From positions 1,054,001-1,118,000 of the forward strand of contig CBDFIY010000003.1 of NCBI GenBank assembly GCA_965248335.1: a stretch of DNA of 64,000 nt, read 5' to 3'. The position numbers were made by a program, and so were the translations under genes. Shown here in pieces: positions 55,846 through 64,000 of this stretch; position 1 is the stretch's first letter, and each line of letters begins with the position of its first letter. A model generated the notes under the pieces. That model was not told the origin of the DNA. It searched no databases and worked only from the letters and a program-made list of their open reading frames with translations. Origin of the DNA: CAKMZU01 sp965248335. Lineage in GTDB: Bacteria > Pseudomonadota > Gammaproteobacteria > Pseudomonadales > DT-91.

Positions 55846-55961
55846 TATACCGATCACACTTGAAGATGCAAGGGCGTTGCCCCCCAATCACTTACTGGCT
55901 GTAAGCTCATGGGGATTCGCTCGCTTGCCGCCGTCTTGCATCTCCAGTTCCGATGGGTATA
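55846..55961 (+). repeat. MITE-like repeat, copy 5
   Basis: TATACCGATCACACTTGAAG at the left and TCCAGTTCCGATGGGTATA at the right, with CTTACTGGCTGTAAG in the centre. A short internal segment seen in other copies (after GGGCGTTG) is missing. It sits between the divergent mltF and purL genes. Confidence 0.9.
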
Positions 55962-56364
55962 AGCCAGTGGTGTAGATACATTACCATTCTTTTTAGTCAT
56001 TACTAAAGGATGTAGCGAGAGTGAGTAGACTCTTTTTTTAGTTTTGACGAGTGAATATCGCCCTGGTTTCTCTGATAAAATAGATAGTTTCCTTTTGGAT
56101 GGTCTGTTTTAAGTAGCTTTAACGTACTTTTGTGATGTGTGCGAGTACTTTATAAAAGTGGAGAAGAGCAAGGCAAGAAATAGATAAAAGCACGCATGGG
56201 TTTTGTTTGAATCCGTGCTACAAACGCGGCAAATCGGGCTGCAATTTCTAGGCTTGTTGCGAGGGCTGTGAATCCCTACCTTTCTAAAGCATAGCAGTAG
56301 GGTTTTTGTAAGAAAGGTAGTAGAATGCCGTCTTTCGAATTAAGACCACTTGAATTCATCATCT
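55962..56364 (+). other. Upstream/leader region of purL
   Basis: About 400 non-coding bases. No PurR-type operator (ACGCAAACGTTTGCGT-like) was found. The only strong structures are the overlapping hairpins at 56274-56320, listed separately. Confidence 0.5.
56274..56320 (+). promoter_or_regulatory. Possible attenuator: competing hairpins before purL
   Basis: CCCTAC (56274-56279) can pair with GTAGGG (56297-56302), which is followed by TTTTT, so it looks like an intrinsic terminator. CTACCTTTCT (56276-56285) can instead pair perfectly with AGAAAGGTAG (56311-56320). The two share bases 56276-56279 and so exclude each other. No peptide or known ligand domain was recognised. Confidence 0.45.
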
Positions 56365-59300
56365 ATGCTTATTATTCAGGGCGAAAAAGCCTACTCTGAT
56401 TTCCGTTTAAACAAACTTCAGCTCACTTTTCAGCAGCAATTGGGGCAAGCATGCCAGATAGCGACGCAGTATTACTATTTTGTGGATACAGCCTCGCCAT
56501 TAGATGCAGCAGCGATGCTGCAGCTCAGGCAGCTACTCTCTGAAGCTGCATCGGTAAAGGATGAAGCCTCTGAACCTTTAGGGCAGCGTTTCCTCGTGTT
56601 GCCGCGACTGGGTACAATCTCACCATGGGCATCAAAAGCAACCGATATTGCGCACAACTGTGGCTTAACGGATGTATTGCGTATCGAGCGTGGCGTGGCG
56701 ATTTATATTGAATCCGCCGGTATTCTGGATGCTTCGGCGGTTAGCCCCTTATTGCATGACCGTATGGTTGAAAATGTCGTCAGTGACTTTGAGCAAGCAA
56801 AAGCTTTGTTTATACACGGTTCACCTGCCCCGTTATCTAGCTACCCTGTTATCAGGGAAGGGCGAAGTGCGCTTGACGTGGCGAATGCTGAGCTAGGCCT
56901 TGCGCTGGCCGATGATGAAGTAGACTATTTGCTTGAACAATTCACACAGCTAGGGCGAGATCCTAGCGATGTGGAATTAATGATGTTTGCACAGGCCAAC
57001 TCAGAGCATTGTCGCCATAAGATTTTTAATGCGAGTTGGGTGGCGGATGGTGAGCCTCTCGAACACTCTTTGTTTCAAATGATTAAAAACACTTATAAAG
57101 AAAGCCCTGAAAATGTGTTATCGGCTTACTCAGATAATGCCTCAGTAATTACAGGCTCTAATGGCGGGCGTTTTTATCCTGAACCGGGCTCATCGGAATA
57201 TCATTTTCATCCTGAGCCTATTCACTTGTTGATGAAGGTCGAAACGCACAACCACCCAACCGCAATTGCGCCTTTCGCCGGTGCAGGTACAGGCTCTGGC
57301 GGTGAAATTCGTGATGAAGGCGCCGTTGGGCGAGGCTCTAAACCGAAAGCTGGTTTAACGGGTTTTAGTGTGTCTAACCTGAATATTCCTGATTTTTCTC
57401 AGTCTTGGGAGCAGGTCTACGGTAAGCCGGATCGCATTGTTTCTGCGTTGGATATCATGCTCGAAGGTCCAATCGGTGGTGCGGCATTTAACAATGAATT
57501 TGGACGACCTAATCTCTGTGGCTATTTTCGTACCTATGAGAATGCATCCTTAAGCGTGAATGGTGAGGAGGTTCGTGGTTACCATAAACCGATCATGATT
57601 GCCGGTGGTATGGGAAATATCAAAGCGGAGCATGTCGAGAAAACGCCTTTTTCCCCAGAATCGTTACTGGTTGTATTGGGTGGGCCATCCATGCTGATTG
57701 GCCTTGGTGGTGGTGCAGCGTCTTCTATGGCATCCGGTACGTCAGACGAAAGCTTAGATTTTGCTTCAGTGCAAAGGCAAAACCCAGAGATGGAGCGTCG
57801 GTGCCAAGAAGTTATCGACCGTTGCTGGGCAATGGGTGAGAATACCCCTATCGCGTTTATTCATGATGTAGGCGCAGGTGGCTTGTCGAATGCCTTACCT
57901 GAGCTTGTTAAAGATGGCGGCACAGGCGGTACTTTTGAATTACGCAAAGTGCCGAATGATGAAAACGGTATGTCACCTTTGGCTATTTGGTGTAATGAAT
58001 CTCAAGAACGCTACGTGCTGGCGATTAAAAAGCAAGATTTGGCAACGTTCGAAGCCTTGTGTATACGAGAACGCTGTCCGTTTGCTGTTGTCGGTGAGGC
58101 GACAGAAGAAAAACATTTAACCCTCACGGACAGTCATTTTCATGATAAACCTGTCGATTTGCCGATGGATGTTTTATTCGGAAAAACGCCGAAAATGCAA
58201 CGTACATTTACACGACAGTCCGTTACTCAACCCCATTTTGATACCAGTAGTATTACGATTGATGAGGCGTTAACGCGTGTTTTATTGCTTCCTGCTGTAG
58301 CCAGCAAACAATTCTTAATTACCATCGGCGATCGATCAATCACAGGGCTTGTTGCGCGTGACCAAATGGTTGGCCCCTGGCAAGTGCCTGTCGCTGATGT
58401 TGCCGTAACAACGTCAGCCTTTGATACGTTTGCTGGTGAAGCGATGGCGATGGGTGAGAGAACGCCACTTGCGTTGATTAGCCCAAAAGCATCAGCACGT
58501 ATGGCTGTCGCTGAGTCCATTCTGAATTTATCAGCTGCGCCTGTTCGTCAATTATCGGATATTAAATTATCGGCTAACTGGATGGCAGCGGCGGGTTATG
58601 GCAGTGAAGATCAGGCATTGTATGAGGCTGTGGAAGCCATAGGCATGGATTTGTGTCCAAAGCTGGGTATTGCCATACCCGTAGGTAAAGATTCCATGTC
58701 TATGCGTACCACATGGCAAGAAGATGGCGAAAACAAATCCGTCACCTCGCCGGTGTCGTTGATTGTATCCGCTTTTGCACCTGTCACTGATGCACGTAAA
58801 GTGTTGACGCCGCAAATTCAACTGGACAAAGGTGCGAGTCAGTTAATACTTGTTGATATTGCTGCAGGGCAGCAACGTCTTGGGGGTTCGTGCCTTGCGC
58901 AAACTTATCAGGCTGTAGGAAACGATTGTCCTGATGTGGATAACGCAGAGACATTTAAACAGGCTTTTAATGCCCTACAAGCTTGCTTACAACAGGGTTT
59001 GCTATTGGCTTATCATGACCGCTCTGATGGTGGGTTGGTCATCACTCTACTGGAAATGGCCTTTGCAGGGCGTTGTGGTTTTGAGGTGGATTTGTCATCG
59101 CTACAGGGCGAACCTCTCGCGCAACTGTTTAATGAAGAGCTTGGCGCAGTGCTGCAAGTGGCCGACGAAAACATCACTGCCGTAAAAGGTATCTTTCAAA
59201 CTTATCAAGTGGCGCATTTATTGGTTGCCTTAGGCCGACCAAAAGAAGAAGAGACGATAAGTATATCGTCAAGTGGTGAGCCAGTGCTCGCGGGAACACG

Positions 59301-60228
59301 TGCTGAGTATCAGGGGGTATGGGCGAGAACCAGCTTCGAATTGCAAAAAATGCGTGATAACGCTGTTTGTGCAGAGCAAGAATTTGCGTTGATTACGCAA
59401 AAAGATAAAGGTATTCATCCTGTTGTCACTTTTGATATGCGAAATGATATTGCGAGCAGTTACTTTAACCTAGCAACGAAGCCCAAAGTGGCTATCTTGC
59501 GAGAACAAGGCGTGAATGGTCAAGCCGAAATGGCCGCAGCCTTTCATTTGGCGGGCTTTAATACTGTTGATGTTCATATGACAGATCTACTAAGTAAGCG
59601 TGTTAATCTCGCTGACTTTAAAGGATTGGTTGCCTGTGGTGGTTTTTCTTACGGTGATGTTTTAGGTGCAGGCGAAGGATGGGCCAAAACCATTTTATTT
59701 AATCCTTTTTTACGCGATGCATTCAGTACTTTTTTTGCACGATCGGATACCTTTTCGTTGGGTGTTTGTAATGGCTGTCAGATGATGTCGTTATTAAAAG
59801 AACTCATTCCAGGCGCTAATCACTGGCCACGTTTTGTACGTAATCACTCTGAGCAATTTGAAGCCCGTGTTTCTCAGGTGAAAATTAATGAATCTCCTTC
59901 TATATTTATGGCGGGTATGGCAGGCTCCGTACTGCCCGTTGCTGTTGCACATGGGGAGGGGCGCGTGTTGGGTGATCTGAATGCTGCGCAAGCAGTGATG
60001 CAGTTTGTGGATGGTGATCACCAGCCGACCGAACACTACCCATTAAACCCGAATGGTTCGGCGCAAGGCATCACTTCAGTATGTTCGAGTGATGGCCGGG
60101 TTACCCTGATGATGCCACACCCTGAGCGTGTATTCAGAACGGTATCTAATTCGTACGCGCCGGATACTTGGGGCGCATATGGGCCTTGGATGCGAATGTT
60201 CAGGAATGCACGTGCTTGGGTGAAATGA
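56365..60228 (+). CDS. purL: Phosphoribosylformylglycinamidine synthase
   Basis: A ~1287-residue single-chain FGAM synthase for step four of purine synthesis. N-terminal PurS-like domain, linker with NSEHCRHKIFNASW, two AIR-synthase-like halves (KVETHNHPTAIAPFAGAGTG, VHDVGAGGLSNALPEL, DRSDGGLVITLLEMAFAGR), and a C-terminal class I glutaminase with nucleophile GVCNGCQMMSLL and HPERVFR. ATG 56365 (MLIIQGEKAYSDFRLNKL) matches the family start better than the TTG at 56350. The frame is intact. Confidence 0.98.
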   Translation: MLIIQGEKAYSDFRLNKLQLTFQQQLGQACQIATQYYYFVDTASPLDAAAMLQLRQLLSEAASVKDEASEPLGQRFLVLPRLGTISPWASKATDIAHNCGLTDVLRIERGVAIYIESAGILDASAVSPLLHDRMVENVVSDFEQAKALFIHGSPAPLSSYPVIREGRSALDVANAELGLALADDEVDYLLEQFTQLGRDPSDVELMMFAQANSEHCRHKIFNASWVADGEPLEHSLFQMIKNTYKESPENVLSAYSDNASVITGSNGGRFYPEPGSSEYHFHPEPIHLLMKVETHNHPTAIAPFAGAGTGSGGEIRDEGAVGRGSKPKAGLTGFSVSNLNIPDFSQSWEQVYGKPDRIVSALDIMLEGPIGGAAFNNEFGRPNLCGYFRTYENASLSVNGEEVRGYHKPIMIAGGMGNIKAEHVEKTPFSPESLLVVLGGPSMLIGLGGGAASSMASGTSDESLDFASVQRQNPEMERRCQEVIDRCWAMGENTPIAFIHDVGAGGLSNALPELVKDGGTGGTFELRKVPNDENGMSPLAIWCNESQERYVLAIKKQDLATFEALCIRERCPFAVVGEATEEKHLTLTDSHFHDKPVDLPMDVLFGKTPKMQRTFTRQSVTQPHFDTSSITIDEALTRVLLLPAVASKQFLITIGDRSITGLVARDQMVGPWQVPVADVAVTTSAFDTFAGEAMAMGERTPLALISPKASARMAVAESILNLSAAPVRQLSDIKLSANWMAAAGYGSEDQALYEAVEAIGMDLCPKLGIAIPVGKDSMSMRTTWQEDGENKSVTSPVSLIVSAFAPVTDARKVLTPQIQLDKGASQLILVDIAAGQQRLGGSCLAQTYQAVGNDCPDVDNAETFKQAFNALQACLQQGLLLAYHDRSDGGLVITLLEMAFAGRCGFEVDLSSLQGEPLAQLFNEELGAVLQVADENITAVKGIFQTYQVAHLLVALGRPKEEETISISSSGEPVLAGTRAEYQGVWARTSFELQKMRDNAVCAEQEFALITQKDKGIHPVVTFDMRNDIASSYFNLATKPKVAILREQGVNGQAEMAAAFHLAGFNTVDVHMTDLLSKRVNLADFKGLVACGGFSYGDVLGAGEGWAKTILFNPFLRDAFSTFFARSDTFSLGVCNGCQMMSLLKELIPGANHWPRFVRNHSEQFEARVSQVKINESPSIFMAGMAGSVLPVAVAHGEGRVLGDLNAAQAVMQFVDGDHQPTEHYPLNPNGSAQGITSVCSSDGRVTLMMPHPERVFRTVSNSYAPDTWGAYGPWMRMFRNARAWVK

Positions 60229-60349
60229 CGGAACTTTCTGGAAAAAATGAGTCTTTACATTGTGCTTGAAATGAAAATTTACAAAATGTGTCAAGGCGCA
60301 GTTAGCGAAGAATCGCAAGTGAATCTACGATGGAGAAGTTGAGTTAATA

Positions 60350-62197
60350 ATGAATAGATATCCGTATTGGAAGCGCTTTACAGTGCTTATAGTCTTGGTG
60401 ATAGGTACGATTTATGCGATTCCTAATTTATTCAGGCCAGATCCTGCGTTGCAAATATCAGGTGAATCAGGTGGGCAGGTGGTTGATGCCGAGGTTCAGA
60501 AAAGGGCTGTTGACGCTTTAAAGGCAGCGAATATATCGATTAAAGCTGTGGATGATACAAATCCGCGTACTTTATTGATTCGCCTTGAAAGCGCTAACGA
60601 TCAGCTTTCGGCGAAAAAAGTGGTTGAACAAGTCATACCGACGGGTTTTATCGTCGCTTTGAACTTAGCCGACACTACTCCAGCTTGGTTGCATGCCATT
60701 GGCGCAGATCCGATGAAACTCGGGCTGGATTTGAGCGGGGGTGTACACTTTTTACTTGAAGTGGATACGGAGTTTTCAGTCAATAAGCGTTTGGAAGGCT
60801 ACCGAGTAGAGATTCAAAAGAAGCTGCGTGAAGAACGTATTCGAGGTCTTGTCAGCATGAAAGACAAAGAAATTACGGCTAAGTTTGCATCCGTAGACGA
60901 CCGTAAAAAAGCCTTGAAAGCTTTAAAGGTCGTGGTGCCAGAATTACAGCAGCGGACATATGAAGAAGATGGTAGCGCACTGGTATCTTGGCATTTTGGT
61001 GAAGCGCTTGCTAAGAAAATTGCCAATGATGCGGTGAGTCAAAACCTCGTTGCATTAAGAAACCGAGTGGATGAGTTGGGTGTATCGGAGCCGTTGGTTC
61101 AGCGTCAAGGGACAAACCGAATTGTGGTTGAGCTGCCAGGCGTGCAGGATTCGGCAGTTGCTAAGCGTATTATTGGTAAAACGGCGAATCTTGAATTCCG
61201 CTTAGAGGCAAGGGGTGACTCACCCAGTGAGACTTTCCAGTTCAGAAACCCTGATGGCTACAAAAAATCAGCATCGCTTGAGCGTGCGTCTGTGATCACG
61301 GGCGATCAAGTATCTAATGCTAGCACCAGTTTTGATGAGAATTCGCGTCCGCAGGTTAATATTACCTTGGATAGCCAAGGCGGCCGTCAAATGCATAACG
61401 CAACAAAAACCAATATTGGTAGAAACCTTGGCGTCTTGTTTATCGAGAGAAAAAACCGTACGGAAACCAAGCGTGATAAAGACGGAAAAGAGGTGATAGT
61501 GCGTGTGCCTTATTATGAGAAAAAAATCATCAGCCTCGCTACGATACAGTCTGCATTAGGTGTGCAATTTAGAATCACAGGGCTGAATAGCCCACATGAA
61601 GCACGCGAACTAGCCTTGCTGCTCCGAGCCGGCTCATTGGCGGCTCCCGTTGATTTTGTGCAAGAACGTACCATTGGTCCTTCTTCAGGTGAGCAGAATA
61701 TCGAAAAAGGGGTTAATGCGATTATCTACGCAATGCTTGCTGTGTTGATCTTTATGCTTTGCTACTACAAGGTCTTCGGCTTGTTTGCAGATTTAGCATT
61801 GTTGATGAACTTAATCGTTTTGATCAGTGTGATGTCTATTATCTCAGCTACGTTAACCTTACCGGGTATTGCGGGTATTGTGCTTACACTCGGTATGGCG
61901 GTGGATGCCAACGTGCTGATCTTTGAGCGGATCAAAGAAGAGTTACGAAATGGTTTATCACCGAGGCGGGCTATTACGGCCGGTTATGACCGCGCTTTTG
62001 TAACGATACTGGATTCTAATTTGACGACTCTACTGGTGGCGTTAATTCTTTATGCGTTAGGCAGTGGGCCAGTTAAAGGCTTTGCGGTTACTTTAGGGAT
62101 TGGTATTTTGACCTCGATGTTTACAGCTATCGTGGGTACAAGAACCTTGGTTGAAATTGTTTACGGTAAACGTAACGTAGAAAAGTTGGCGATATGA
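60350..62197 (+). CDS. secD: Protein translocase subunit SecD
   Basis: A 615-residue RND-type membrane protein: an N-terminal helix, large P1 periplasmic domain, conserved GLDLSGGVHFLLEVD, and five C-terminal helices with GMAVDANVLIFERIKEEL. With SecF it uses the proton gradient to aid Sec export. Unusually, yajC does not precede it here; purL does. Confidence 0.97.
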   Translation: MNRYPYWKRFTVLIVLVIGTIYAIPNLFRPDPALQISGESGGQVVDAEVQKRAVDALKAANISIKAVDDTNPRTLLIRLESANDQLSAKKVVEQVIPTGFIVALNLADTTPAWLHAIGADPMKLGLDLSGGVHFLLEVDTEFSVNKRLEGYRVEIQKKLREERIRGLVSMKDKEITAKFASVDDRKKALKALKVVVPELQQRTYEEDGSALVSWHFGEALAKKIANDAVSQNLVALRNRVDELGVSEPLVQRQGTNRIVVELPGVQDSAVAKRIIGKTANLEFRLEARGDSPSETFQFRNPDGYKKSASLERASVITGDQVSNASTSFDENSRPQVNITLDSQGGRQMHNATKTNIGRNLGVLFIERKNRTETKRDKDGKEVIVRVPYYEKKIISLATIQSALGVQFRITGLNSPHEARELALLLRAGSLAAPVDFVQERTIGPSSGEQNIEKGVNAIIYAMLAVLIFMLCYYKVFGLFADLALLMNLIVLISVMSIISATLTLPGIAGIVLTLGMAVDANVLIFERIKEELRNGLSPRRAITAGYDRAFVTILDSNLTTLLVALILYALGSGPVKGFAVTLGIGILTSMFTAIVGTRTLVEIVYGKRNVEKLAI

Positions 62198-63123
62198 CTA
62201 TGAAAGAAGGGAAGATCATTAATTTTATGAGGCTACGTACAGCGTGCCTCATTTTTTCTGCTGTACTTGTTTTGGCCTCTTTAGCAACACTTGGGATCAA
62301 AGGCCTAAATTTTGGTTTGGATTTTACCGGCGGGACGCTGATAGAGCTAGATTATGCGAAAACGGCTAATTTACCTGAGATACGTCAAACGCTCGACACT
62401 GCTGGGTATTCGGGTGCGGTAGTTCAATACTTTGGCGATGATACTGATGTGTTGATTCGTATCCAAAGTGATGACCCTAAGCTTGGTGCAAAACTTTTGC
62501 TGTTGTTGCAAGATACAACGACTGTGGATGTTAAGTTGATGCGTGTAGAGTTTGTTGGGCCGCAAGTGGGAAAAGAGTTAAAAGAAAGTGGTGCGCTGGC
62601 GATGTTGCTTGCGTTAATTATGGTGTTAATCTACATCGCTTTCCGATTCCAGTTTAAGTTCTCGGTAGGCTCTGTGGTAGCGTTAAGCCACGACGTCATT
62701 ATTACACTGGGCTTTTTTGCCTTGTTTCAAATTGAGTTTGATTTGACTGTGCTTGCGGCGGTGCTGGCTGTTATTGGTTACTCCCTGAATGATACGATTG
62801 TTGTATTTGACCGTATTCGTGATAACTTCCGCTTGATGCGCAATGCAGAACCGCTCGAAGTAATTAACACGTCATTAACACAGACGCTCAGCCGCACCCT
62901 AATGACATCTTTCACGACTATGGTGGTATTAGTTGTGTTGTTTTTCGCAGGTGGTGAAATGCTTCACGGTTTTTCTCTGGCGCTACTTGTCGGGGTAGGC
63001 TTTGGTACTTACTCCTCTATTTATGTGGCCAGTGCGCTGTTGTACTTGATGAAAGTCTCTAAAGAAGACTTGATCGTGCCTGTCGTTGAGAAAGAAGGCG
63101 AAGAATTCGACGATATGCCGTAA
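62194..63123 (+). CDS. secF: Protein translocase subunit SecF
   Basis: A 309-residue partner of SecD with six helices, GLDFTGGTLIELDY near the start, and SLNDTIVVFDRIRDNFR. It overlaps the secD stop by four bases (ATGA), indicating translational coupling. ATG 62200 is an alternative start. Confidence 0.96.
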   Translation: MTMKEGKIINFMRLRTACLIFSAVLVLASLATLGIKGLNFGLDFTGGTLIELDYAKTANLPEIRQTLDTAGYSGAVVQYFGDDTDVLIRIQSDDPKLGAKLLLLLQDTTTVDVKLMRVEFVGPQVGKELKESGALAMLLALIMVLIYIAFRFQFKFSVGSVVALSHDVIITLGFFALFQIEFDLTVLAAVLAVIGYSLNDTIVVFDRIRDNFRLMRNAEPLEVINTSLTQTLSRTLMTSFTTMVVLVVLFFAGGEMLHGFSLALLVGVGFGTYSSIYVASALLYLMKVSKEDLIVPVVEKEGEEFDDMP

Positions 63124-63132
63124 AAGTTTACC

Positions 63133-63164
63133 TTCAGCAGTTTATCTGGCTGCTGAATTTTTTT
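63133..63164 (+). terminator. Intrinsic terminator of secDF
   Basis: TTCAGCAG (63133-63140) pairs with CTGCTGAA (63150-63157) around a 9-base loop, followed by seven T. It lies 10 bases after the secF stop. Confidence 0.9.
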
Positions 63165-63228
63165 GTCGTTTGCCCCCTCCCTCCGGCTTTTCCGCATGAC
63201 AAGCCATCACATGTTAACCTTATGTTTT

Positions 63229-63356
63229 TATACCCATCGGAATTGGAGATGCAAAAAGGCGACAAGCGAGCGAATCCCCATGAGCTTACAGTCAGTAAGT
63301 GATTGGGGTGAGCGAGCGCGGTCAACGCCATTGCATCTTCAAGTGTGATGGGTATA
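63229..63356 (-). repeat. MITE-like repeat, copy 6
   Basis: TATACCCATCGGAATTGGAG at the left and CTTCAAGTGTGATGGGTATA at the right. This is the best-kept copy: it folds end to end as TATACCCATC/GATGGGTATA, GGAGATGCAA/TTGCATCTTC, GGCG/CGCC, CCCC/GGGG and CTTAC/GTAAG. It lies between the convergent secF and MEKHLA genes. Confidence 0.93.
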
Positions 63357-63365
63357 TAAGGCTTG

Positions 63366-63847
63366 CTAGTCGATTGGTTGCCAATGGTGAAACATGGCAG
63401 CCTGACCATAATGTTTTCCATTTGTATCGAATAAATCTAGAATGATGGCATCTTTAATTTCAAATCGCCTGCCAGTGCCTGATATGCGAACTCCATGATA
63501 GTCAGCAATGCTTCCTTTTGATGTGACTTCAGCCAAAAGATTCGCTCTTTCTTTTTGCAATATAGGCTCTGCTGAAAAGCGAGATGGAAGTTGGGTGAAG
63601 GTGGTAAAGTCCATCTCATACACTTCGAGTGCACGCTGGTTGGCAAAGTTAAAAATAGGATCATCTTGTGTGCCGTGAGATACGAGTGCAAATGGGGCAT
63701 GCCATAATTTATTAATAATATTGCCTGTAACTTGTTTATTAATAAATGGTTTTTTTAGGTATAAAAAAAGCTTCTTTGTAATATTTCACAATGCTTCAAG
63801 TAAAGGTCATTTGTTAATGCTTGAGGGGTTTTGTGTCGAAGTTGCAT
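63366..63847 (-). pseudogene. MEKHLA-domain protein with a frameshift at a T7 run
   Basis: The C-terminal frame encodes a clear MEKHLA domain (HAPFALVSHGTQDDPIFNFA, YEMDFTTFTQLPSRFSAEP, HGVRISGTGRRFEI, YGQAAMFHHW). The N-terminal part MQLRHKTPQALTNDLYLKHC from ATG 63847 is in another frame, which stops soon after a T7 run (plus-strand A7 at 63763-63769). One extra base there gives a continuous 160-residue protein of normal family length. MEKHLA domains are PAS-related; function is unknown. It may be a real lesion, slippage or a sequencing error. Confidence 0.78.
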
Positions 63848-64000
63848 GACCTTCACCTATAAATCTAAATAATCTACTAAGGTTTTTAGCGTATATGATT
63901 CTTATTACTTTTTCTATTTAATTTTATTTATATTTTTTTCTGATTAAATATACCGAACTTATAAGATGTTCTGTGCTCAAGAGTATGGCCGACTGATTTT
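63848..64000. other. AT-rich window end
   Basis: No gene, repeat or clear signal is seen here apart from the likely promoter region of the MEKHLA gene. Confidence 0.5.

Noticed and set aside
56160..56300. Possible tRNA before purL
   Set aside because: No cloverleaf or T-loop consensus could be built; the inverted repeats fit competing hairpins better.

Overview
The window looks like chromosomal DNA of a gammaproteobacterium. It has a cbb3 oxidase locus with an FNR/ANR-type box, a fimT-pilV-pilW-pilX-pilY1-pilE minor pilin cluster, a single-chain PurL of about 1290 residues, MltF, and tesA divergent from ybbA-ybbP as in E. coli. A BCCT betaine/choline carrier and a Na+-type dicarboxylate carrier would suit a marine or osmotically variable habitat. 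Ankyrin-repeat and Vps62 (DUF946)-like proteins, together with many insertion sequences and broken genes, suggest host association or relaxed selection. I cannot name the species. No tRNA, rRNA or CRISPR array was recognised.

Layout. 1-4 kb: the end of a TPR protein, an ankyrin-repeat gene cut by an IS630-type element, and an IS3-family element. 4-6.8 kb: an EamA permease and ilvD (convergent). 6.8-9.3 kb: two defective IS5-superfamily elements flanking a 54-residue ORF. 9.3-18.9 kb: an accessory island with a secreted protein of unknown function, an ISAzo13-type element inside a MITE-like repeat, and a duplicated convergent cassette (Yip1-like membrane protein plus acidic lipoprotein with a Vps62-like domain). 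The second cassette copy has lost most of its Yip1 gene and carries an IS630 that is itself split by an IS3. 19-28.4 kb: ccoNOQP-ccoGHIS-tauE-like, then maoC-like. 28.6-35.7 kb: type IV pilus minor pilins. 35.8-48.8 kb: housekeeping and envelope genes (GST, carrier, GlsB-like, thioesterase, MFS, hybrid histidine kinase, tesA, ybbA-ybbP, L,D-transpeptidase). 48.9-52.1 kb: a lysE-family gene split by an IS630, which is split by a second ISAzo13 copy. 52.2-63.2 kb: BCCT, mltF, purL, secD, secF. The window ends with a frameshifted MEKHLA-domain gene.

The most distinctive content is in the accessory parts. (1) Six copies of a ~116-130 bp palindromic MITE-like family with TATACCCATC termini; the left end of a resident IS630 begins with a similar sequence. 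(2) Nested insertions whose boundaries and target duplications can be read exactly and whose removal restores uninterrupted reading frames. (3) A duplicated Yip1/Vps62-lipoprotein cassette of unknown function. (4) Reading frames interrupted at A/T homopolymers, always one base short, in transposases (where -1 frameshifting is plausible) and in two ordinary genes (where it may mean phase variation, decay or sequencing error). (5) A possible terminator/antiterminator pair in the purL leader.
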